This document shows positions 15,080 to 24,200 of a DNA stretch of 64,000 nucleotides, one piece after another (positions within the stretch are counted from its first letter, which is position 1; each line of letters begins with the position of its first letter). Both the position numbers and the translations under genes were made by a program. The notes below the pieces were generated by a model. That model did no database searches and had not been told where the DNA came from. It saw nothing but the letters and a program-made list of their open reading frames with translations. The stretch spans positions 868,001-932,000 of the forward strand of contig NZ_JBGFSP010000003.1 of assembly GCF_041227145.1 (NCBI RefSeq), given 5' to 3'. The DNA is from Bacteroides sp. AN502(2024) (lineage in GTDB: Bacteria > Bacteroidota > Bacteroidia > Bacteroidales > Bacteroidaceae).

Positions 15080-16270
15080 ATGAAAACATTCAGATTAATC
15101 GGAATGGCTTTAATAACCATTCTTATGTGCATTACAGCTTGCAGTGATGACGATGATGATGACGAACCGGAAACCACAACGCAGCAAGCACTTATAAAAA
15201 CTGTGACGCTAAAAGCTGCCGGAACCTTAGAGAATCTGCTTGGAGACCAATATCTCGAAATCGAAACATTGAAAATTATCGGTCCTTTGAATAGTGATGA
15301 TATTCGTATTATTAGAGAAATGGGAGGTAGTGATTATGAAGGTCTTCCTACTTATGGCAAATTATCTTACTTGGATTTGTCTGAAGCTTCGATAGTAGAA
15401 GGAGGGGAGTATTATTATCACGATTTTGATAAGCAGTATTATTTTACTTCCAATGATAAAATAGGGAACTATATGTTTCGCAGTTGTTATCAATTAAAAA
15501 CTATCACGCTACCTAATAGTGTGACGACTATTGGATATGCTGCTTTCTCGGAATGTACAGGATTGACAAGCATTACCATTCCGAATAGTGTTACTACTAT
15601 TGGAAGTTATGCTTTCTATGATTGCACTGGATTGACAAGCGTTACTATTGGTAGCGGTGTTACTACTATTGGAAGTTATGCTTTCTATGATTGCACTGGA
15701 TTGACAAGCGTTACTATTGGTAGCGGTGTGAATACTATTGAAGAGAGTGCTTTCAGGAATTGCAGAGGATTGACAAGCATTACCATTCCGAATAGTGTAA
15801 CGACTATTGGAAGTTATGCTTTCGAGTATTGCACTGGATTGACAAGCGTTACTATTGGTAGCGGTGTGAATACTATTGAAGAGAGTGCTTTCAGGAATTG
15901 CAGAGGATTGACAAGCATTACTATTGGTAATAGTGTCACTACTATTGGAAGTTATGCTTTCGAGTATTGCACTGGATTGACAAGCGTTACTATTGGTAGC
16001 GGTGTGAATACTATTGGAGATTATGCTTTTGGGGATTGCACAGGATTAACAAGCATTACTATTGGTAATAGTGTCACTACTATTGGATATGATGCTTTCC
16101 GGGATTGCACGATTAAAAATTGCCATATTTACGCCACAACACCTCCTAATACATACCAGTCTTTTAGTACTGTTTATGCTGAATCAACGCTATATGTTCC
16201 AAAAGGATATGCAGAAGCTTATAAAGATTGGTTTAGTTACTTTTATAATATTGTAGAAATGGAGGAATAA
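15080..16270 (+). CDS. BspA-like leucine-rich repeat surface lipoprotein
   Basis: 396 residues. The signal peptide and lipobox MKTFRLIGMALITILMCITAC are followed by SDDDDDDE, a surface-export signal. About residues 135-345 are nine 23-residue LRR_5 repeats of the form TGLTSVTIGSGVTTIGSYAF, which form a solenoid, and a short capping region follows. Several repeats are nearly identical at the DNA level (69-base period), so repeat number may change by recombination. BspA-like proteins bind host or bacterial surface ligands. The next gene starts three bases after the stop. Confidence 0.92.
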   Translation: MKTFRLIGMALITILMCITACSDDDDDDEPETTTQQALIKTVTLKAAGTLENLLGDQYLEIETLKIIGPLNSDDIRIIREMGGSDYEGLPTYGKLSYLDLSEASIVEGGEYYYHDFDKQYYFTSNDKIGNYMFRSCYQLKTITLPNSVTTIGYAAFSECTGLTSITIPNSVTTIGSYAFYDCTGLTSVTIGSGVTTIGSYAFYDCTGLTSVTIGSGVNTIEESAFRNCRGLTSITIPNSVTTIGSYAFEYCTGLTSVTIGSGVNTIEESAFRNCRGLTSITIGNSVTTIGSYAFEYCTGLTSVTIGSGVNTIGDYAFGDCTGLTSITIGNSVTTIGYDAFRDCTIKNCHIYATTPPNTYQSFSTVYAESTLYVPKGYAEAYKDWFSYFYNIVEMEE

Positions 16271-16273
16271 CAA

Positions 16274-16741
16274 ATGAAAAAATTAGATTATACATTTCCA
16301 ATAGAAAAGAGAGGAATATTACCGCCAGATGAGGAACATTTTTTTTATTACGATATTATGCGCAATACGGAAAATAACAATCAGAATATTTATAACTGGA
16401 ACAGTGATATTCAAAAATTCTTGGATAATAAGGGAGTGATTGTAGATACAAAAGAAACTCTTCCTGATAAAGCTATGAAAGATGAATTGTATTTTATTAT
16501 AGAAAAGAAGGATAAAGAGAACAAAGCTGCCGCATTTTTTAATCATCTGCGAAATGCTTTCGCTCATTTCCGAATTGTACATGTAGGTGAATATTTAAGA
16601 ATAGAAGACGGACGCTGGGATACTAAAAACAAATGTTTGGAAAGAACCATGATAGGACAGATTAAATATGAAGATTTAAAAGAGCTATGTTTTTTATTCT
16701 TTCAGCAAGAAGATAAGTTCATAGAGGAAAACAATATTTAA
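16274..16741 (+). CDS. HEPN-like protein with an RX4H motif
   Basis: 155 residues, soluble. The segment FFNHLRNAFAHFRI contains Arg-x4-His (RNAFAH) in the sequence context of HEPN ribonucleases of the pEK499_p136 kind. The rest is helical and acidic. It follows the LRR lipoprotein by three bases, so the two are cotranscribed, and the module ends in a strong terminator. It could be a toxin or an antiphage effector; no antitoxin-like gene is adjacent unless it is the small minus-strand frame at 16833. Confidence 0.65.
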   Translation: MKKLDYTFPIEKRGILPPDEEHFFYYDIMRNTENNNQNIYNWNSDIQKFLDNKGVIVDTKETLPDKAMKDELYFIIEKKDKENKAAAFFNHLRNAFAHFRIVHVGEYLRIEDGRWDTKNKCLERTMIGQIKYEDLKELCFLFFQQEDKFIEENNI

Positions 16742-16750
16742 AGCTGTTAC

Positions 16751-16824
16751 TCTATTAACAACAAAAAGCCAGCCTATCCATTTGAATTTACCATTTCAAA
16801 CAACGGATAAGTTGGCTTTTTCTG
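16751..16824 (+). terminator. Repeated terminator unit, copy 2
   Basis: AAAAAGCCAGCCTATCC pairs with GGATAAGTTGGCTTTTT; T residues follow. It is homologous to 14841-14914. Confidence 0.85.
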
Positions 16825-16832
16825 TTCCGGTA

Positions 16833-16985
16833 TTAACGCTTTCCCTTTTTGAACTTCATGGCTGGATTAGGGCTAAGTCCATACACACTTTTAGGAAAAT
16901 AAGTCCGGAGAAATTCTTCACTTAAACTATAAGTGGGATGCGTTTTCATATAACCCTTTGTGTCTTTTTTCATCAAATCTTTCAT
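16833..16985 (-). CDS. 50-residue small protein near the right island end
   Basis: ATG at 16985, stop TAA at 16835-16833. It begins MKDLMKKDTKGYMKTHPTYS and continues LSEEFLRTYFPKSVYG, ending in a basic tail. It reads like a real small protein, unlike the flanking sequence in other frames. Its place just inside attR and its basic tail would suit a DNA-binding directionality factor, but this is speculation. Confidence 0.5.
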   Translation of the reverse strand: MKDLMKKDTKGYMKTHPTYSLSEEFLRTYFPKSVYGLSPNPAMKFKKGKR

Positions 16986-16989
16986 AGCT

Positions 16990-17260
16990 ATAAAATTTTA
17001 AGTTTCACATATACAAGAATATACAAAAAATAGGAATAGTACAACTGAATTGAACGATACTTGCTACATGATAAGTGGGGATAAAATAATCTCTGAATAT
17101 TGAGTGATTAGAAAGCTTCTATATACTGGAATATATAGTAAGTTGAATCGTAGAGATAAATGATAGCCCAACAATCTACTAGACAATAATAATTTTGATA
17201 ATTACACAGATTATCGCTATCTTTGTGGCGGTAATAATAAGTTTAATGGATTGACTATTC
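16990..17260. other. A/T-rich right end of the island
   Basis: About 270 bases without a supported gene. A near -7 box TATCTTTG lies at 17218-17225. Nothing else stands out before the arm-type repeats. Confidence 0.4.
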
Positions 17261-17263
17261 AAA

Positions 17264-17282
17264 GTCAACCATAAAGTCAACC
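17264..17282. promoter_or_regulatory. Right arm-type repeats (GTCAACC pair)
   Basis: GTCAACC at 17264-17270 and 17276-17282, a 12-base period as in the left-end pair at 1835-1853. A degenerate GATTGAC precedes them at 17249. Likely integrase or excision-factor binding sites. Confidence 0.65.
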
Positions 17283-17345
17283 ATAAGAAAAGGGAAGATA
17301 GCCATCCTACTGATAACCAAGATTATAATGACTTTAATAATAAAA

Positions 17346-17392
17346 GTCTGGGGGGCGTGTGGTCGCTGGTTCGAATCCAGTCACCCCGACTG
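17346..17392 (+). repeat. Island right attachment repeat (attR)
   Basis: Perfect 47-base copy of the tRNA-Pro 3' half at 1692-1738. Upstream of it there is no tRNA 5' half, so this copy is not a functional tRNA gene. Confidence 0.93.
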
Positions 17393-17397
17393 GTGAA

Positions 17398-17433
17398 AGA
17401 GGTTGGAAGCCGGATGGATTCTAACCTCTTTTT
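17398..17433 (+). terminator. Original tRNA-Pro terminator, now beyond attR
   Basis: AGAGGTTGGAA ... TTCTAACCTCT followed by TTTT. Its position right after the repeat indicates that it served the tRNA before integration. Confidence 0.8.
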
Positions 17434-17446
17434 ATTATAGAAAACA

Positions 17447-18667
17447 ATGAAAGAAGATCCTAAACATATCCATATCAGTGAATACAGTTATCCTCTTCCG
17501 GATGAACGTATTGCAAAATACCCGTTGCCTACCCGTGACCAGTCCAAACTCCTAATATATCGTCGTGGAGAAGTAAGTGAAGATATTTTCACCTCTTTAC
17601 CGGAGTATCTTCCGCAAGGCAGTCTGATGATATTCAATAATACGAAAGTCATTCAAGCACGTCTTCACTTCCGGAAAGAAACAGGAGCACTGATTGAAGT
17701 ATTCTGCCTCGAACCTATTCAGCCGAATGATTATGTATTAAACTTCCAACAGACAGAACATACCGCCTGGCTTTGTATGATTGGCAACCTGAAAAAATGG
17801 AAAGATGGAGAATTAAAGCGAGAGATGACAGTCAAAGGACTTACGATCACATTAACCGCCGCCAAAGGAGAAAGCAGAGGAACCAGTCACTGGGTAAATT
17901 TCTCATGGGATAATCCGGAAGTAACATTTGCCGATATTCTTGAAGTATTTGGAGAACTTCCTATCCCTCCTTACTTAAACCGGAATACGGAAGAAAGTGA
18001 TAAGGAAACTTATCAGACTGTTTACTCTAAAATTAAAGGTTCGGTAGCTGCACCTACGGCCGGTTTACATTTCACCCCGCGAGTGTTGGATGCACTACAG
18101 AAAAAAGACATCGATCTTGAAGAGTTAACATTACATGTAGGAGCCGGAACATTCAAACCTGTAAAAAGTGAAGAGATCGAAGGTCATGAAATGCATACAG
18201 AATATATGTCGGTCAATCGGAGCACGATAAAAAAATTAATAGACCATGACGGTTGTGCCATTGCCGTAGGAACTACTTCTGTACGCACTCTCGAAAGCTT
18301 ATATCACATTGGGGTTATTTTAGCAGATCATCCGGATGCTACGGAAGAAGAACTGCACATCAAACAGTGGCAGCCCTATGAGAAATACGATCAGATTCCT
18401 CCTGTAGTTGCCCTGCAAAAGATATTGGGTTATCTCGATAGAAATGGTCTCGAAACTCTCCATACGAGCACACAAATTATTATAGCTCCTGGATATCAGT
18501 ACAAGATAGTAAAAGCGATGATTACTAACTTTCATCAGCCACAAAGTACCCTGTTATTATTAGTTTCAGCTTTTGTTAAAGGAAACTGGCGTACGATTTA
18601 TGATTATGCTTTATCACATGATTTTCGATTCCTAAGCTATGGAGATTCCTCCTTATTAATACCATAA
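17447..18667 (+). CDS. queA: S-adenosylmethionine:tRNA ribosyltransferase-isomerase
   Basis: 406 residues. QueA transfers and isomerises the ribosyl part of S-adenosylmethionine to 7-aminomethyl-deazaguanine in tRNA, giving epoxyqueuosine in the cytoplasm. Recognisable stretches are YPLPDERIAKYP, MIFNNTKVIQARL, ELPIPPYLNR, AAPTAGLHFT and TLHVGAGTFKPV. It is somewhat longer than the E. coli enzyme but colinear. It lies just outside the island and is followed 44 bases later by the NUDIX gene. Confidence 0.95.
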   Translation: MKEDPKHIHISEYSYPLPDERIAKYPLPTRDQSKLLIYRRGEVSEDIFTSLPEYLPQGSLMIFNNTKVIQARLHFRKETGALIEVFCLEPIQPNDYVLNFQQTEHTAWLCMIGNLKKWKDGELKREMTVKGLTITLTAAKGESRGTSHWVNFSWDNPEVTFADILEVFGELPIPPYLNRNTEESDKETYQTVYSKIKGSVAAPTAGLHFTPRVLDALQKKDIDLEELTLHVGAGTFKPVKSEEIEGHEMHTEYMSVNRSTIKKLIDHDGCAIAVGTTSVRTLESLYHIGVILADHPDATEEELHIKQWQPYEKYDQIPPVVALQKILGYLDRNGLETLHTSTQIIIAPGYQYKIVKAMITNFHQPQSTLLLLVSAFVKGNWRTIYDYALSHDFRFLSYGDSSLLIP

Positions 18668-18711
18668 TATATACATCCAATAGAATCGTTCTAGTTCACT
18701 AAAAAAGTACC

Positions 18712-19230
18712 ATGTTAAGCGATAATAATCAAGAGATGTTTCCTGTCGTAGACGAACAAGGAAATATCACCGGGGCAGCCACTCGTGGGGGATGTCATAG
18801 CGGTAGCAAACTACTTCACCCGGTAGTCCATCTTCATATTTTCAATACCCGTGGAGAGTTGTATTTGCAGAAACGTCCGGAATGGAAAGACATCCAACCT
18901 GGGAAATGGGATACAGCCGTAGGCGGGCATATAGACTTGGGCGAAAGCGTAGGAATCGCTCTAAAGAGAGAAGCCCGTGAAGAATTAGGTATCACGGACT
19001 TTACTCCTGAACTACTTACCAATTATGTTTTCGAATCCGAACGTGAAAAAGAACTTGTCTTTGTTCACAAAACAGTTTACGATAGAGAAATCCATCCCAG
19101 TGAAGAACTTGACGGAGGACGATTCTGGACTATCGAGGAAATAAAAGAGAATTTAGGAAAAGGACTTTTTACTCCCAATTTCGAAAGCGAATTGCAGAAA
19201 GTCTCTCTCATACCTTCTCTATCCAAGTAA
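18712..19230 (+). CDS. NUDIX hydrolase
   Basis: 172 residues. The NUDIX box GGHIDLGESVGIALKREAREELGI fits GX5EX7REUXEEXGU completely. The N-terminal part (FPVVDEQGNITGAATRGGCH) and QKRPEWKDIQPGKWDTAV resemble the isopentenyl-diphosphate isomerase-like subgroup of NUDIX proteins. The substrate cannot be assigned. It is convergent with the polysaccharide locus that follows. Confidence 0.9.
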   Translation: MLSDNNQEMFPVVDEQGNITGAATRGGCHSGSKLLHPVVHLHIFNTRGELYLQKRPEWKDIQPGKWDTAVGGHIDLGESVGIALKREAREELGITDFTPELLTNYVFESEREKELVFVHKTVYDREIHPSEELDGGRFWTIEEIKENLGKGLFTPNFESELQKVSLIPSLSK

Positions 19231-19246
19231 GTTAGAAAATATCCTG

Positions 19247-21193
19247 TCATTCAATAACAGCTGCAAACCCTCCATTTCTAACCATCTTTATAGGTAACTG
19301 CTCTCCGGCTTTCACCTGCGATGACTTGCAACGATAATCCATCGCCTGACGTCCTGCGTTGATACCATCCTCAAAAGACGTCATCTGATAAGAACGACCT
19401 TTATTCAGGAAATCCAACTTTATGGTAAACTCACGTTCCTTCTCGCTATTGTTAGTCATTCCTCCTATAAACCACTTATTGCCTTTCCGTTTTGCTACAA
19501 TGACATATTCGCCCACTTTAGCTTCCAGTGGCACAGTCTCATCCCACGTCACAGGAACCTGCGTGATGAAACGGGTACAATCTTCATTACGATAATAAAG
19601 AGTCGGATTATCCGCCAACATCTGCAGACCGCTTTCAAAGACCACAAATAATGCCAACTGATAAGCACGTGTTCCGATACTGGCAGCATTAGGGCGCTCT
19701 GCTCTATATACATTAGGCTGCATACTAATCATCGCTCCGGGAGTATAATCCATCGGACCGACAGCATTACGCATAAACGGTAAATACAGACTATTATCAG
19801 GATAACACCCTCCCATTTGTTCCATACCACGTACTCCTTCGTAGGACAGCACATTCGGGTATTTATATTCCAATCCGGCGGGTTTGAAAGAACCATGAAA
19901 ATCAACAAACAAATGATACTTGGCTGCTTCCCGGGCTACCCGTTCGTAATAGTTGACCATCCACTGATCGCTTCTGTCCATAAAATCAATCTTAAGTCCT
20001 TTTACTCCCCATTCACTGAAAGTCTTGAATAGATCAAAATTGTTTTCTACAGTCAACCATGTCAACCAAAGCACAATCCCTACATTTTTTTCTTTGCCAT
20101 AACGAATCAACTCGTGTAAGTCTACTTTGGGATTAGGCGTATAAGGATCACGTGTACTTTTAGCCCAGCCTTCATCCATAATGATATATGGAATACTGAA
20201 TTTAGAAGCAAAATCAATATAATACTTATAAGTATCCAAGTTATAACCGGAAACAAAATTCACATCCGGTCCGTAAGGAGAAGCATCATTCCACCATTCC
20301 CAGCTCACCTGTCCCGGTTTAATCCATGAAACATCCTGAAGTTGGTTCTTTTCAGCCAGTTTATAAGTCATTGTGTTTTCAAGCAACTGCTTATCATTTT
20401 TACTTATCACAAAGTAACGCCAAGGATAGTTTCTCGCACCTTTTGTTTTAGCAATGTAATCAGCTTCTTGAGTAATCTTCACGCTACGGTCACTGCTCTC
20501 GGCAAACGCAAGCGGAGCTTTAGGAAAAACAGAGATTGCTCCGTTTGTACCCGTTCCTTTGAGAAACATGCATGGATAATCAGACAAATCCGACTCACTG
20601 ATTAATATTTTATAGTCTTTGCGTGTATCAATCAATGCCGGCAAAACAGCTATCCGTTCTTCAGGCTTCCACATATTACTTTGAACATGTGTGTAAGGTT
20701 CTTCATAAGCAGTGTGGAATCCTCCCGGTTGTTGCAAATGAAGCAAATAATCCGACGGAAAGTTAATAGCAAACTCTTCGTCCATTACTTCAACATCACC
20801 TTTTTGTGAGGTTATAAACCGGTAAGCAACCCCATCGTCAAAAGCGCGGAATTCTACTGAATAGCCTTTGAAAGTCAGTAGCAATTGATTATAACGATTA
20901 GTAATCTCCGAATACTTCAAAGGAACAACAGGGGTCAACCGTTCATCGACACTCATACGCTTCTGACGACGCAACTTAGGGTTCTGTCCCAACACTTGAT
21001 TTTTCAGGACCAACAGAAGAGAGTTGTCTTTCAACAATACATCTCCGTTATAATCTATACTGTAATAAATTTTATCCGAGAGCTTTAATGACACTTTCAG
21101 CTCTCCATTGGGAGAAGCTAACTCTAACCGGTTCTGCGCATGAAGAAATGATACTAAACACAAACACACAATTAACAGGATATACCTTCTCAT
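19247..21193 (-). CDS. GH97 glycoside hydrolase, probably retaining alpha-galactosidase type
   Basis: 648 residues with signal peptide MRRYILLIVCLCLVSFLHAQ (periplasmic). N-terminal beta-sandwich, then a TIM barrel (about 270-540) and a C-terminal sheet. SWEWWNDASPYG, IIMDEGWA and GLKIDFMDRSDQ are GH97 landmarks. The Asp of KIDFMDR occupies the nucleophile site of the retaining branch (as in B. thetaiotaomicron BtGH97b, an alpha-galactosidase), whereas inverting SusB-type enzymes lack it. It is the last gene of the mannan-type locus, so it may remove an alpha-galactosyl cap. Confidence 0.9.
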   Translation of the reverse strand: MRRYILLIVCLCLVSFLHAQNRLELASPNGELKVSLKLSDKIYYSIDYNGDVLLKDNSLLLVLKNQVLGQNPKLRRQKRMSVDERLTPVVPLKYSEITNRYNQLLLTFKGYSVEFRAFDDGVAYRFITSQKGDVEVMDEEFAINFPSDYLLHLQQPGGFHTAYEEPYTHVQSNMWKPEERIAVLPALIDTRKDYKILISESDLSDYPCMFLKGTGTNGAISVFPKAPLAFAESSDRSVKITQEADYIAKTKGARNYPWRYFVISKNDKQLLENTMTYKLAEKNQLQDVSWIKPGQVSWEWWNDASPYGPDVNFVSGYNLDTYKYYIDFASKFSIPYIIMDEGWAKSTRDPYTPNPKVDLHELIRYGKEKNVGIVLWLTWLTVENNFDLFKTFSEWGVKGLKIDFMDRSDQWMVNYYERVAREAAKYHLFVDFHGSFKPAGLEYKYPNVLSYEGVRGMEQMGGCYPDNSLYLPFMRNAVGPMDYTPGAMISMQPNVYRAERPNAASIGTRAYQLALFVVFESGLQMLADNPTLYYRNEDCTRFITQVPVTWDETVPLEAKVGEYVIVAKRKGNKWFIGGMTNNSEKEREFTIKLDFLNKGRSYQMTSFEDGINAGRQAMDYRCKSSQVKAGEQLPIKMVRNGGFAAVIE

Positions 21194-21246
21194 GATTCAG
21201 ATTTTTAATTAATAATCGTTTTATATTGGCAAATATAATAAAAACA

Positions 21247-24200
21247 TCACTCCGTACTATCAAACGGGTTGGGTAATACTCCTTCAAAAGTCATTTCCAC
21301 TGGTTTGATATATCCGTTCTCATCAAAATACATCCGGTCGATGCAAGTTTCACGACTATTGGCTGCTGTTTCACTTAACGGACGACGATGATAAACAATA
21401 TACCATTCATCTTCTCCGGCTCCTTTTATCACCGAATGATGTCCTGCTCCGGTAGCTACCGAAAGGTCCTGCTTCAGGATTTTACCAACTCTTTTGAATG
21501 GACCAAAAGGAGAATCTGAAATGGAATATGCTACACTATAGTTCGGGAGTCCCCAGCCACCTTCCGACCACATAAAATAATATTTCCCATTACGTTTCAA
21601 CATGAATGGTCCTTCCACATAGTTTTCCGGGGTAACTTCCTTATACATTGTTCCGTCCTCAAAAGGAACAATACTCAATAAATCAGGAGCCATTTTCACC
21701 ATATTACAATGTCCCCAGCCACCATAATACATGTAATATTGCCCGTCATCATCCTTAAATACAAACTGATCAATAGGTTGAGCTCCATGAACTATCTTAT
21801 TAATCAACGGTTTACCCAAAGCATCCTTAAAAGGTCCGGCAGGACTATCTGATGTAGCTACACCAATCCCTCCTATTTCATCATTATTCTGGATATCATT
21901 CGCTCCGAAAAACAGATAATACTTATCGTTCGCAAAAAGCACCGCCGGTGCCCAAAGGGCACGACGAAGCCAACTAATATTCTCTTTTGATACTACTTTC
22001 GGATGCTTTGTCCAATTCACCAAGTCTTTAGACGAAAAAGCATCCATAAAGGTTTGCTCATCATAAGGCGCCGAATACGTAGGATAAATCCAATATTCAT
22101 CTCCAAACACGACTCCTTCCGGATCGGCATACCAACCTTTAAAAACAGGATTACCACTCTTTTTCTTCTCTGAAAGAGTTGCCTGATATTTCATTGTCTT
22201 TTCAGGCAACGACAAAGAAGGGGCTACCGCTTCATCCGATACCGCACGTTTATAATTCGGTTTACTGCTCATGACAAAACGTAGTTTCACACCATCACGT
22301 ATATCCTCATATTTCAAATAAGATTTGTCATACTTCTTGCCATTCACATACAACTCCTTTACATACACATTCTTCGGCGACCAATTATCTGCTACCATTT
22401 CAATCACCTTTCCATTACTCATCCGAACAGTTATTGCCTCAACGCAAGGAGAACCGATGTTATACATATTGCTTGAAGGAGCCACCGGGTAAAAGCCAAT
22501 GCAATTGAACATATACCAAGCCGACATCTGTCCGCAATCGTCATTACCACTTAATGCATCCGGAGTATCGCCATAGAAACGTTCAGCAATCGTCCGTACC
22601 CACTTCTGACACTTCCAAGGTTCTTTCAAGTAATTATAAAGATACGCTACATGATGGCAAGGTTCATTTCCGTGCCAATAAGCTCCAATACGTCCTTGAA
22701 TATCATGTGCTCCCGGAATGTCATCCGGCAACTCTACTGTAAACAGTTCATCCAACCGGTTGCGGAACCAGTCTTCGCCAACTTCGTTCATATATCCTTG
22801 TACATCTTGTGGCACATACCAAGTATATTGTACAGTAAAGCCTTCCGTAATATCCCCCCATCCATTTACAGAACCGGGTCCCTGATAAGCTACCGGTGTA
22901 AATGGTGTACGCCAGTTGCCCCGACTATCCTTGCCACGCATATACTTCGTTTCCGGATCAATCAAAGTCTGATAAGAGAGTGCACGATTCAAAAAATAAC
23001 GATAATCCTCCTCTTTCCCCAAAGCCTTGGCAGCCTGTGCCATGCAATAATCATCATACGCATATTCCAAAGTTTTAGATACTGATTCCGCCTCTTTATC
23101 GAAAGGCACATATCCCATCATACGATATTCCGGCAAACAGTCATAATTCGGATTCATCGCTGTGGTCTTCATTGCCTCATACGCACGTTCGTAATCGAAC
23201 CCTTTCACCCCCTTCACAATCATATCAGCCAATACAGAAACGGCATGATAGCCAATCATACACCAAGTTTCATTTCCATAAAACGACCAGACAGGCAGCA
23301 TTTTTTCTACACTTTTATCATAATGAGCCAGCATGGAATTAGCAATATCGGCATTTACTTCCTGCTGTACCAGATTGAACCAGGGATGCAAAGCCCGATA
23401 GGTATCCCAAAGAGAGAATACCGTATAATTAGTAAACCCTTCGGCTTTCTCTATGTTTTTATCTAATCCGCGAAACTGTCCGTCTGCATCCTGAAAGATA
23501 AACGGATGCAAAGCCGCATGATAAGCCGACGTATAGAATGTTCTTTTCGTTTTACGATCGGCAGTAAGCTTATATTTTCCAAGTTCTTTTTCCCATAGCG
23601 CTTCTCCTTTGGCCTTCAGATCATCGAAAGTGAGTCCGGCAAGTTCCGCCATATTATTCTTAGCCCCATTTGTACTGACCGATGAAATAGCTGTTTTTAC
23701 AATCACTTCCTCTCCGGCTTTCGTATCAAAAGAGAGACAAGCCATCAGATTCTTGCCCCAAGCCTCATAACAACTACGAAACCGGGAGGTATTGTAAATC
23801 ACCGGCTTCTTATTCTGCATAAAGCGCACGCCGGTCAACTTTTTAGAGAAAGTAGCCGTAAAATAGATATGCCGTTCCGGTCCCCAGCCTTTTACCAATT
23901 TATATCCGGTAATGGTAGAATCATTTTCCATGCGTAGATTCGCCCATTCGCAAGATTGCCACAACGTATGATTCATATCGATCATAATAAAAGCTTTATC
24001 CGATTGAGGATAGGTGAAGCGAAACATTCCACTACGTACCCCCGAGGTCATTTCAGCCTTTACTCCATAATCAGAAAGCTCCACTGCATAATAATTAGGT
24101 GATGCCCACTCCTTTTCATGAGAATAACGTGAACGATATCCCTTTTCCGGCTCCTCACCTGTCCCCGGCTCCAATTTCATCTCTCCTGTTCCGGGAATAA

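Larger units (their letters stand above)
1692..17392. mobile_element. Genomic island integrated in tRNA-Pro(GGG), about 15.65 kb
   Basis: The island is bounded by a perfect 47-bp direct repeat and has a tyrosine integrase gene directly inside the left end. The original tRNA terminator now lies beyond the right repeat (17398-17433), and queA follows, so aroB-araC-tRNA-queA is the likely ancestral order. The content is helicase-like and hypothetical genes at the left, RadC and DUF3871 genes in the middle, and small toxin-antitoxin-like modules plus lipoproteins at the right. No relaxase, coupling protein, type IV secretion, capsid or terminase gene is visible. It can therefore probably excise but would need help from another element to move between cells. 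Confidence 0.92.

Noticed and set aside
1739..17345. Conjugative or mobilisable transposon
   Set aside because: No relaxase, coupling protein or secretion gene could be found in any frame; only integration is supported.
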